Assembly (NCBI GenBank): GCA_903819605.1
Contig: CAIJEA010000194.1
Location: 1 to 11,969, forward strand
Direction: 5' to 3'
Origin: an uncultured cyanobacterium
Lineage (GTDB): Bacteria > Cyanobacteriota > Cyanobacteriia > Pseudanabaenales > Pseudanabaenaceae
Length of the DNA: 11,969 bases
Shown here: one piece after another, positions 1 through 6,543 of the stretch
Layout: each line of letters starts with the position of its first letter
Position numbering within the stretch: the first letter of the stretch is position 1
The notes under the pieces: model-generated
Databases searched by the model: none
The model's input: the letters and a program-made list of their open reading frames with translations, nothing else
What the model was told of the DNA's origin: nothing
Position numbers and translations under genes: made by a program

Positions 1-14
1 AAAACTGGTTCTTT
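1..14. repeat. Right arm of a truncated dispersed hairpin (edge repeat)
   Basis: The first 14 bases, AAAACTGGTTCTTT, are the exact reverse complement of 11945-11958 near the other end of the window. They lie 17 nt past the stop codon of the minus-strand gene that ends at 32, so they could be the near arm of its terminator hairpin. The far arm would lie outside the window, so pairing cannot be verified here. That this is a dispersed hairpin family, not chance, is inferred from the other AT-armed hairpins in the window. Confidence 0.4.
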
Positions 15-31
15 ATTTTACTGCGCGTCCC

Positions 32-541
32 TTATCGGGAACCATAGAATTTACTGTAGTGATAGAGCAGCGCTTCTGCCCTTCCTCGTTGCATTTTCAG
101 ATTATATGATTCCAAATAAGCATTAGTTAGTTCTGGGCTTCTTCCATCTATATAAAGACCTACAGAATAAACTCCATTCTCCCAAAGTGATGGCTGACTC
201 TGTGGATTGTCCAGTGCCGTTAGACGTAGTATTGAACCTGTTTTCTTGGTTTTCTGAATCCAATACTTTTGTAATTCATTTCTCTCATCACGACAAACCA
301 TTACTAAAAAATGTGTACTTTCAGCGAAGTCTTGGAGATAGGATTGTGGAGGACATGACTCAAATAGACTGTTAACTGGTAGATCTTGAATAGGTTTGCG
401 AATTGTTACTTTTCCTGTTTGGGGTAAAGGAGTTGCAAAATCATAGTCGCGCTTGACAATGAAATCCGCGATCGCTTGAGATTGATAGCTCGCGACAATC
501 AAAGTCCCAAAAATGATATTAAAGAAGTTTTTTGTTTTCAT
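32..541 (-). CDS. Small exported protein of unknown function
   Basis: I do not recognise this 169-residue protein. It starts MKTKNFF, followed by a hydrophobic stretch (about residues 7-24) ending in SQAIA before Asp26, which fits a Sec signal peptide cleaved after Ala25. The mature part is about 144 residues with no further membrane segment. It has two cysteines (63 and 83) that could form a disulfide outside the cytoplasm, and an aromatic, basic C-terminus. It begins 43 nt downstream of the rodA stop on the same strand, so it is probably the last gene of that unit. No good Shine-Dalgarno is visible, but the signal peptide directly after the ATG supports the start. A role in the envelope is only a guess from location and its neighbour. 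Confidence 0.75.
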   Translation of the reverse strand: MKTKNFFNIIFGTLIVASYQSQAIADFIVKRDYDFATPLPQTGKVTIRKPIQDLPVNSLFESCPPQSYLQDFAESTHFLVMVCRDERNELQKYWIQKTKKTGSILRLTALDNPQSQPSLWENGVYSVGLYIDGRSPELTNAYLESYNLKMQRGRAEALLYHYSKFYGSR

Positions 542-584
542 ATTTATCGAATATCTTTGAGGGATAGTGAAACAAATCCTCTAC

Positions 585-1841
585 TTAAAACTTGATTGTG
601 CGACGATGAGCCGCAACTGACTCCACCAAACCAATCGCCATAAAATTAGCAATTAACGACGATCGCCCGTAACTGAGCCAAGGTAACGGGATGCCTGTAA
701 CAGGAGCAACGTTAATATTCATCCCAATATTGACAAAGGTTTGAAATAGTACGAATGAAAATACACCGATCGCTAATAGCGAACCGAAGTTATCCCTCGC
801 ATTTACCGCAATCACCAGTAAACGCCAGCAAATACCAACAAATAGTAACAACACGCACATACAGCCGATAAAACCGAACTCTTCACCGATTGCCGAAAAG
901 ATAAAGTCGGTATGTTGTTCGGGAATAAAATTTAATTGTGTTTGAGTTCCCTTCAGCCACCCCTGTCCAAAAAGCTTTCCAGCACCGATCGCGATTTTTG
1001 ATTGAATTACGTGGTAGCCAGCACCGAGCGGATCTTGATTGGGATCGATAAATAATAGCAGTCGTTTTTTTTGGTAATCGTGCAGGACATTCCACAATAA
1101 AACCCCTGCCTGACCTGAAACTAAATTGATTACCAGAGCAATTACAGTACTAACAACCCGAAACCAAGGGAGAGAGACCCATGCGGCTACACCCATGAGG
1201 ATCACCCAGATAATCCAAGCGGGAAGATAAAGCGAAAATAGCACCGCAGATACAATTGGCGAAAATATCAGTACCAGCCATCCCAAGCTTGCTCCTGCCC
1301 AATAAAGCATCCCAATCGTGATTGCGGCAAATATAAGTGCAGTACCTAGGTTTGGCTGCAAAAAGATTAAGATCCAAGGCGGTACAGTCACCCAAGCAAC
1401 TTTAAAAGCGTCAATTGGACTTTGAACAGGGCGATCGTGCATGACTGCCGCTAGGGAAATAATGATTCCCACCTTGGCAAACTCTGAAGGCTGAATGTTA
1501 AATCCACCAATCGTAATCCAGCGTTCTGCACCTAAAGCTGTTGTTCCGATCGCCAACACTAAGATCAGAGAAATATTGGTGATTGCATAGGTAACCCAAT
1601 GCAGCCTTAGTAGGCGATCGTAGGGAAAACGGGCGATCGCGAACATCGCAATCAAACCAACTACTCCCGTCACCCAATGCTGCCACCATTCGGTGCGCCT
1701 AGCACTAAAGTCTGAACTAAAGATGGCAATACCACCTAAAATCGTCAATAAAATCGGGAATACCAAAAGTAACGCATCAGCATCGCGCCACTCGCGTTTG
1801 ATATTTTCCCAACTTGGTAGTTCAAACCCTTTTACGATCAT
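585..1841 (-). CDS. rodA: RodA, SEDS-family peptidoglycan glycosyltransferase
   Basis: This is a polytopic inner-membrane protein of 418 residues, normal for RodA. SEDS proteins polymerise lipid II into glycan strands together with a class B penicillin-binding protein; RodA serves cell elongation. Visible family signatures are QPSEFAK (117-123), LQPNLGTAL (161-169, usually QPDLGT), the long loop PEQHTDFIFSAIGEE (307-321) with the Asp at 312 matching the catalytic aspartate of the family, and PVTGIPLPWLSYGRSS (380-395). The last motif has GR where many homologues have GG. About ten hydrophobic segments are evident. FtsW is the alternative, but the loop and length read as RodA. No mreBCD or PBP2 gene is in the window. 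An 81-nt gap separates it from the upstream Uma2 gene, so it may have its own promoter, but I see no convincing one. The cytoplasmic N-terminus supports the ATG at 1841. Confidence 0.94.
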   Translation of the reverse strand: MIVKGFELPSWENIKREWRDADALLLVFPILLTILGGIAIFSSDFSARRTEWWQHWVTGVVGLIAMFAIARFPYDRLLRLHWVTYAITNISLILVLAIGTTALGAERWITIGGFNIQPSEFAKVGIIISLAAVMHDRPVQSPIDAFKVAWVTVPPWILIFLQPNLGTALIFAAITIGMLYWAGASLGWLVLIFSPIVSAVLFSLYLPAWIIWVILMGVAAWVSLPWFRVVSTVIALVINLVSGQAGVLLWNVLHDYQKKRLLLFIDPNQDPLGAGYHVIQSKIAIGAGKLFGQGWLKGTQTQLNFIPEQHTDFIFSAIGEEFGFIGCMCVLLLFVGICWRLLVIAVNARDNFGSLLAIGVFSFVLFQTFVNIGMNINVAPVTGIPLPWLSYGRSSLIANFMAIGLVESVAAHRRTIKF

Positions 1842-1922
1842 AAATTTCTTACTAAATCTCTACTACTATAACAATCGCCAACATAAAATCCCTTCGAGAT
1901 CGGCGAAGCAAAGCACCACTGA

Positions 1923-2492
1923 TCATTGATTTTTGGTTAGCCAAACAAACAAATCTCTAACGGTAAGTTGAATGTCACCAGCAAATGCGGGTGTGGGAAG
2001 TATAGAATCTGGATCGTCAAATACTTCGATTTCTTGCTTAGGACGATAAATAAATACTGTTCTCTCACGGGGATAAACTAACCATCCCATTTGAGTTCCG
2101 TATTTCAAACAATGCAAAATATTTTTAGTAACTTTAGTTTGACTTTGATCGGGTGATAAAATTTCAATTGTCCAATCTGGAGCAATTGAGAAAGTATTAG
2201 CTACCTCACCATCCTCATCGCTAGGAATCCGATCCCACGTAAAAATAGCGATATCTGGTACGGTCGATCTGCCGCCAAAAGTACACCTTAATTCAGGGAA
2301 AGCCCAAGCAATTCGGCTTGGTTTTAATATGGCATTTATCTTTGATACAAGCTCACCTTGCAATATGCTGTGTTTACCTTGAGGCATAGGCTTTTGCAGA
2401 ATTTGACCATCAATATATTCGTACGCAGGCTTAGTTTCTGGCTGTTGAAGAAACTGAGCTAAGGTAATAGGGCTACTCGCTGTCTGTACCAT
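1923..2492 (-). CDS. Uma2-family (DUF820) putative PD-(D/E)XK nuclease
   Basis: This 189-residue protein has the usual length and layout of the Uma2/DUF820 family, which is greatly expanded in cyanobacteria and predicted to have a restriction-endonuclease-like fold. Visible landmarks are the N-terminal YEYIDGQIL segment (24-32), a PELRC strand (66-70), TVPDIAIFTWDRIP (77-90) with the probable active-site Asp80, and TIEILSPDQS (108-117) with Glu110. These are followed by the helix and strand that usually read KYxxxGxxWLVxP (here 130-141). The biological function of the family is not established. No partner methylase or toxin/antitoxin gene is adjacent. It starts 19 nt after the menG stop, suggesting co-transcription. 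The core acidic residues appear intact, so it is not obviously a pseudogene. Confidence 0.88.
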   Translation of the reverse strand: MVQTASSPITLAQFLQQPETKPAYEYIDGQILQKPMPQGKHSILQGELVSKINAILKPSRIAWAFPELRCTFGGRSTVPDIAIFTWDRIPSDEDGEVANTFSIAPDWTIEILSPDQSQTKVTKNILHCLKYGTQMGWLVYPRERTVFIYRPKQEIEVFDDPDSILPTPAFAGDIQLTVRDLFVWLTKNQ

Positions 2493-2511
2493 TGGTGAGT
2501 ACCGATTTTCA

Positions 2512-3219
2512 CTATTTTTGTAAAACCAATATCCCCATCATGCCATTGGCGATCGCATAATGGGTTGCTTGAGAAAATCCTGCGGCTTTGGAGATTTTTA
2601 CCTGCTCGGAACCAATGGGAAATCTTGCTAAACTCGGCGCAATATAGGCATATTCATTAGTCATTGCAAAGCGATCGGCTAGGGGGACAACTACCCTCTC
2701 TAAATAGAAATCCTGAAAACTTTGCATTAGGCTATTGCTGGGGCGATGAAAATCTAAAATAGCCGCCTTTGCCCCATCTTTTAAAATACGATGCAACTCT
2801 GACAAACATTGGGGGATATTTGCCACATTTCGCAAACCATAGGATAGAGTTGCCCCATCGAAAGTACTTTCAGCAAAAGGCAAACTTAAGACGTTCCCTT
2901 CTTGCCATGTGATGCTTTTTTGAATGCTTGGCAAATATTTTTTGGCTTTTTCAGCAGCGATCGCCAATAATTCTTTAGAAAAATCAACCCCAACAACTTG
3001 TCCATTCGGCATGACCTGTCGTGCTAGCAAGGCTGTCATGTCCCCAGAACCACAGCAGAGATCGAGCCATTGTTCGCCCTGTTTTGGTTCGCACCACCGC
3101 AGCGCCATTTTTTTCCAGATCCGATGCTGACCTAAACTCAGCAGATCGTTAAAGCGATCGTAGACAGGAGCAATGCGATCGAAAATCTGTTGGACATCAG
3201 TTTCCGAAGGTTGAGACAT
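2512..3219 (-). CDS. menG: MenG/UbiE-type quinone C-methyltransferase
   Basis: This 235-residue class I SAM-dependent methyltransferase is of the UbiE/MenG family. In cyanobacteria the homologue (sll1653 in Synechocystis) methylates the naphthoquinone ring in the last step of phylloquinone synthesis, the photosystem I electron carrier; in other bacteria it methylates demethylmenaquinone or a ubiquinone precursor. Sequence support: IAPVYDRFNDLLSLGQHRIW (16-35) is the UbiE N-terminal signature, WLDLCCGSGD (51-60) is SAM motif I, GVDFS (77-81) holds the acidic residue expected to bind the ribose, and LSYGLRNV (125-132) and the ILDFHRP segment (154-160) are family-typical. The start at 3219 gives the standard N-terminus. 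It is the first gene of the minus-strand block and diverges from the GerMN gene. The choice between the symbols menG and ubiE rests on taxonomic inference. Confidence 0.93.
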   Translation of the reverse strand: MSQPSETDVQQIFDRIAPVYDRFNDLLSLGQHRIWKKMALRWCEPKQGEQWLDLCCGSGDMTALLARQVMPNGQVVGVDFSKELLAIAAEKAKKYLPSIQKSITWQEGNVLSLPFAESTFDGATLSYGLRNVANIPQCLSELHRILKDGAKAAILDFHRPSNSLMQSFQDFYLERVVVPLADRFAMTNEYAYIAPSLARFPIGSEQVKISKAAGFSQATHYAIANGMMGILVLQK

Positions 3220-3302
3220 GGTTTTACCTAAAATTTACAGCAATAATCATAAATCTTAAAGCCCAGAGATGCGGAAGTGCGGTAATGCTTCTTTCTGTGT
3301 GT

Positions 3303-3331
3303 CTGAGCTTTAAATTACGATAAAATACAAT
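3303..3331 (+). promoter_or_regulatory. Candidate promoter for the GerMN gene
   Basis: In the 183-nt region between the divergent menG and GerMN genes, TACAAT at 3326-3331 is a good -10 match. It sits 17 nt after a poor -35 match (CTGAGC, 3303-3308). An overlapping TAAAAT (3321-3326) is a second -10 choice. A short inverted repeat follows in the putative leader (GTTTGC 3352-3357 with GCAAAC 3371-3376). This is a by-eye consensus match only. Confidence 0.3.
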
Positions 3332-3402
3332 ACAGGAGCTATTTCACGTTTGTTTGCGTCAGTAAGTAAGGCAAACTTAGTCAACGTTGAGGAGCAAAAA
3401 TC

Positions 3403-4008
3403 ATGAAACTTCCAGTTTTAAACAGAGGCACTTGGTTTGGACTAGTTGCGGCGGCGATCGTTGGTGGCTCTGCATCAGCAGTGCTGCTCAATGGCAATTT
3501 TAATCAGCCGAATAATCAACCAGCTACCCAAGTATCAACCCCAGCATCCGTTAATCAAATTAGTCAATCCCCTGCTGCGACAAGAGCTGTTGATGGTCAA
3601 CTTGCGGTTTATTGGATTGAGGCAAATAAAAACAAGCTGGTAGCAGTGCCGATCGCGATCAAAGCTAAAAGTAATGATTCGGCGATCGCCTCTGTACTAA
3701 ATACTTTGATTGCAGAAAAACCACCTGAGTCAAGTCTTTATAGCGCCATTCCCGCAAATACTAAAGTTTTGGGTGTGACCACTAAAAACAAGGAAATTCA
3801 TATCAATTTATCCAAGGACTTTACCCAAGGAGGTGGTTCAGCATCAATGCAAGGACGGATCATTCAAGTTTTATACACTGCAACTAGCTTAGAACTTGAT
3901 GCAAAGGTTTATTTGTCAGTTGAAGGTAAAGCCCTGAAATATATCGGTGGTGAAGGTTTAGAAGTGCCACAACCAATGACGCGCAAAGATTTTGCGCTAG
4001 AGTTTTAA
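3403..4008 (+). CDS. Membrane-anchored GerMN-domain protein
   Basis: This 201-residue protein has a cytoplasmic start, one hydrophobic segment (about 11-30), a low-complexity linker rich in Gln, Asn, Ser and Thr (about 31-62), and then a GerMN domain (about 66-190). The domain shows AVYWIEANKNKLVAVP (68-83), the LYSAIPANTKVLGV stretch (112-125), INLSKDFTQGGGSASMQGR (134-152) and a conserved C-terminal VEGKALKYIGGEGLEVPQP (173-191). GerMN was named from Bacillus spore germination protein GerM, but cyanobacteria do not sporulate in that way and the role of this envelope protein is unknown. The start is well supported by GAGGAG at 3389-3394, 8 nt before the ATG. A perfect hairpin begins 2 nt after the stop, so it may be monocistronic. 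Confidence 0.88.
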   Translation: MKLPVLNRGTWFGLVAAAIVGGSASAVLLNGNFNQPNNQPATQVSTPASVNQISQSPAATRAVDGQLAVYWIEANKNKLVAVPIAIKAKSNDSAIASVLNTLIAEKPPESSLYSAIPANTKVLGVTTKNKEIHINLSKDFTQGGGSASMQGRIIQVLYTATSLELDAKVYLSVEGKALKYIGGEGLEVPQPMTRKDFALEF

Positions 4009-4010
4009 AG

Positions 4011-4045
4011 AACTAATGTGCGGCGGATTGCGCCGCACATTAGTT
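4011..4045. terminator. Perfect 15-bp hairpin after the GerMN gene
   Basis: The arm AACTAATGTGCGGCG (4011-4025) is perfectly complementary to 4031-4045 with a 5-nt loop (GATTG). It starts 2 nt after the GerMN stop codon. The stem has a GC-rich core near the loop and AT-rich outer ends. No continuous T tract follows, so it is terminator-like but not a textbook intrinsic terminator. Its existence argues against the first in-frame ATG of the next gene (4018), which lies inside the left arm. Confidence 0.65.
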
Positions 4046-4074
4046 GGAGTTACCAATTAGTTAATTTAGTTATT

Positions 4075-5655
4075 ATGCCGTCGATCAACTTGCCAGATAT
4101 TGATACTCTTAGCCTTGTTGAGCAAGTCTCGCAGATGGTGGTTGTGCGTGCTTGCGGAATGCTATATGACCATCAGATTCAATATCCACAATGGGAATTG
4201 CCTCAGGAAATCTTAAAAACTCTGATCGGAGAATATGGAGTCGGCGGCGTAATCTTGCTTGGTGGTAGTGCACCTGAAATAGCTTTAAAAACTCAGCAGA
4301 TGCAATCATGGGCAAAGATACCGTTGTTGATTGCCGCAGATATTGAAGAAGGAGTAGGACAGCGTTTTAGTGGCGCAACATGGTTTCCACCGCCGATGGC
4401 TTTACAGAATGTCGCCATGAAATATGCTGAGGCTATGGGGAGAATCACGGCAGAAGAAGCGGTAGCGATCGGGATAAATTGGTTGCTTGCACCAATTGTC
4501 GATGTCAATAACAATCCTGAAAATCCTGTAATTAATGTGCGTGCCTTCGGGATTACAGTTGGTGAAGTGATGGGTGCGACTAGAGGATTTATCGCTGGGG
4601 CTAAGCAATATCCTGTATTGACGACAGCCAAACATTTTCCGGGACATGGCGATACATCGGTTGATTCACATTTGCAAACACCTACGCTTTCCCACGATCG
4701 CCAAAGATTTGACAATGTCGAATTTCCCCCATTTATCAATGCGATTGCGGCAGGTATTGATTCAGTCATGACTGCACATATTTTTGTGCCAGAATTAGAT
4801 CCTCAAAATATCGCTACGTTATCACATCAAATTCTCACTAACATTTTGCGAAAGGAGTTAGGTTTCGAGGGACTAATCACTACTGATGCTTTGATTATGT
4901 CTGGGGTGGCAAATTTAGATAGCCCTGAAGCGATCTCCGTACAAGCTGTGAAAGCTGGTGCTGATATTTTGTTGATGCCCGTTGATGCGATCGCGACAAT
5001 TCGTGCAGTTTGCGCTGCGGTAGAAGCAGGGGAAATCGATCGCGATCGCATTCGCGCTTCAGTCCAAAGAATCTGGAATGCAAAACAAAAAGTCTGTTCT
5101 AATCCCACCGATCTTAGTAAACTTGGCAATCCTGAAAATCTAAAAATTGCCAAAGAGGTTGCGACTAACTCGATTAGTGTCTATTCTTCTATTCCGTATC
5201 TGCAATCTAAAAATGGTCACTTAAATAATTCAAATTCAAGATTAGATACGAATTATCTGAATCTGATTATTGTTGACGATCCGCTCACCTGTGAAGAATT
5301 TCTCAATGCGCGATCGCCTGCGGTGCTACTACCCAAAAGTAAAAGTTTTCAACGTATTGTAGCGGACAGACTGACGTTAGCAAATCTCCAAACCGAAGGT
5401 TTTAACCGTATATTTATCCAAGTCTTTAGTCGTGGCAATCCATTTATCGGCAATACCAATCTTCATGAAAAGACTTTACTTTTAGTAAAAGATTTGTTGG
5501 CTGCGCGTAAATTAGATGCAGTAGTTGTCTATGGCAGTCCTTATACCCTAGATCAATTTTTATCCCTTTTGCCATCCGAAATGCCTTGGGGCTTTTCCTA
5601 TAGCCAACAACCAGAGGCACAGGCAGCAGTTTTACAACAATTAGGTTTTGAGTAA
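4075..5655 (+). CDS. Two-domain GH3 beta-N-acetylhexosaminidase-like enzyme (NagZ type)
   Basis: The N-terminal domain (about 1-340) is glycoside hydrolase family 3 with the NagZ-type signature KHFPGHGDTSVDSH (186-199), whose Asp and His residues form the acid/base dyad of this subfamily. TTDALIMSG (269-277) carries the expected nucleophile Asp271. NagZ enzymes remove N-acetylglucosamine from peptidoglycan fragments. A second domain of about 150 residues follows (about 375-526), resembling the C-terminal domain of Bacillus-type two-domain NagZ and not the single-domain E. coli form. I place the start at 4075, which gives 526 residues beginning MPSINLPDID. The in-frame ATG at 4018 lies inside the perfect hairpin and would add 19 residues with no conserved look. 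No strong Shine-Dalgarno is seen. No clear signal peptide is present, so the site of action is probably cytoplasmic, unless export uses another route. The methyltransferase gene follows after 8 nt. Confidence 0.88.
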   Translation: MPSINLPDIDTLSLVEQVSQMVVVRACGMLYDHQIQYPQWELPQEILKTLIGEYGVGGVILLGGSAPEIALKTQQMQSWAKIPLLIAADIEEGVGQRFSGATWFPPPMALQNVAMKYAEAMGRITAEEAVAIGINWLLAPIVDVNNNPENPVINVRAFGITVGEVMGATRGFIAGAKQYPVLTTAKHFPGHGDTSVDSHLQTPTLSHDRQRFDNVEFPPFINAIAAGIDSVMTAHIFVPELDPQNIATLSHQILTNILRKELGFEGLITTDALIMSGVANLDSPEAISVQAVKAGADILLMPVDAIATIRAVCAAVEAGEIDRDRIRASVQRIWNAKQKVCSNPTDLSKLGNPENLKIAKEVATNSISVYSSIPYLQSKNGHLNNSNSRLDTNYLNLIIVDDPLTCEEFLNARSPAVLLPKSKSFQRIVADRLTLANLQTEGFNRIFIQVFSRGNPFIGNTNLHEKTLLLVKDLLAARKLDAVVVYGSPYTLDQFLSLLPSEMPWGFSYSQQPEAQAAVLQQLGFE

Positions 5656-5663
5656 AGCCAAAT

Positions 5664-6314
5664 ATGGCTAATTTATTTCGGTTTATCTTAATAGCTGCAA
5701 TTTCATCATTAACTTTAGTTGCTTGCAATTTTCTATTTAGTAATAATCCTTCTCCGCCAAACCAGTCATTAAACGATAGTAAGCCTCTTCCAGTGGTTCA
5801 AAATGTCGATCCTAAAACCACTGAACCTGAGCGAATTCCTGATGCACCCTATCTACAAACACCTAATGAGGCGGTGGTTAAAATGTTGGAGATGGCGCAG
5901 GTGCGCTCGAACGATCTTGTTTACGATCTGGGTAGTGGCGATGGCAGAATCGTGATTGCGGCGGCTCAGAAATTTAAGGCAAAGGCGATCGGCATTGAGA
6001 TCGATCCCGAATTAATTAGAGAATCTGCAAGAGAAGAGGAATCGGCGATCGCGCAAACACCAGATATTCGCGATCGAATTAAATTTGTTAAACAAGATTT
6101 ATTTAAGACGGATTTGCGCGATGCAACCGTAATTACCCTATATCTTCTCCCACAGGCAAATCTGCGCGTACGTTCAGAAATTTTACCCAAACTAAAATCT
6201 GGAACAAGAGTCGTATCCTATGAATATGATTTTGGGGATTTACCTCCAAATCGTATTGAAAAGATTAAGATTGATGGTCAAGAACATATGATTTATTTAT
6301 GGATTATAAGTTAA
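5664..6314 (+). CDS. Predicted lipoprotein with a class I SAM-methyltransferase domain
   Basis: This 216-residue protein begins MANLFRFILIAAISSLTLVA followed by Cys21, with LVAC forming a lipobox. A proline- and asparagine-rich linker follows (about 25-60). From residue 62 it has a methyltransferase fold: YLQTPNEAVVKMLEMA (63-78), motif I VYDLGSGDGRI (86-96), GIEIDP (110-115) with the ribose-binding acidic residue, and DLFKTDLRDATVITLYLLP (145-163). This layout (a PNEAVV segment, DLGSGDGR, then TLYLLP) occurs in a family of uncharacterised bacterial methyltransferases, some of which also carry export signals, as far as I recall. Substrate unknown. The paradox is that SAM is cytoplasmic, whereas the N-terminus predicts a lipid-anchored protein outside the membrane. 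It lies 8 nt after the GH3 gene, so co-transcription is likely, and a terminator-like hairpin follows it. Confidence 0.85.
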   Translation: MANLFRFILIAAISSLTLVACNFLFSNNPSPPNQSLNDSKPLPVVQNVDPKTTEPERIPDAPYLQTPNEAVVKMLEMAQVRSNDLVYDLGSGDGRIVIAAAQKFKAKAIGIEIDPELIRESAREEESAIAQTPDIRDRIKFVKQDLFKTDLRDATVITLYLLPQANLRVRSEILPKLKSGTRVVSYEYDFGDLPPNRIEKIKIDGQEHMIYLWIIS

Positions 6315-6343
6315 ATAAATGCAAGAAATAGCTAGGAAAGATC

Positions 6344-6398
6344 AAAACCCAAATAGATAAAGTCGGTGCGAAACGCCGCCTTTATCTATTTGGGTTTT
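6344..6398. terminator. Terminator-like hairpin after the methyltransferase gene (AAAACCC family)
   Basis: The outer arms AAAACCCAAATAGATAAAG (6344-6362) and 6380-6398 are perfect complements over 19 nt. The inner part continues pairing with one mismatch and one wobble towards a CGAAA loop. The arm ends in TTTGGGTTTT, giving a T-rich 3' side in either orientation, so it could terminate both strands. It is 29 nt after the stop of the methyltransferase gene and 145 nt before dacB. A sibling with the same outer arm and GC core is at 8684-8730. The rest of the 229-nt gap is AT-rich and contains no gene that I can see. Confidence 0.75.
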
Positions 6399-6543
6399 AT
6401 GTCATAGGTAAAACTTGCATTGCTATAGTAATATCATTTTTTTTACTTATAAAAAATTGATTTCTGAAAAGATCTTGCAATGTACACCGTAATATTACTA
6501 ATCTAAGTTTAAGACTCATTTTTTAATTTATTTTGTAGGTTCA

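Noticed and set aside
187..375. Plus-strand 62-codon open frame opposite the exported protein
   Set aside because: The minus-strand gene has a signal peptide and operon context; the opposite frame has neither.
4293..4769. Minus-strand 158-codon open frame opposite the GH3 gene
   Set aside because: It overlaps the catalytic GH3 region completely and its translation shows no protein-like pattern.
5444..5728. Minus-strand open frame across the GH3/methyltransferase junction
   Set aside because: Antisense to two well-supported genes and without recognisable features.
6489..6498. GTAATATTAC palindrome upstream of dacB, considered as an operator or NtcA-type site
   Set aside because: It does not fit the GTA-N8-TAC spacing, is only 10 nt in AT-rich sequence, and no regulator can be inferred.
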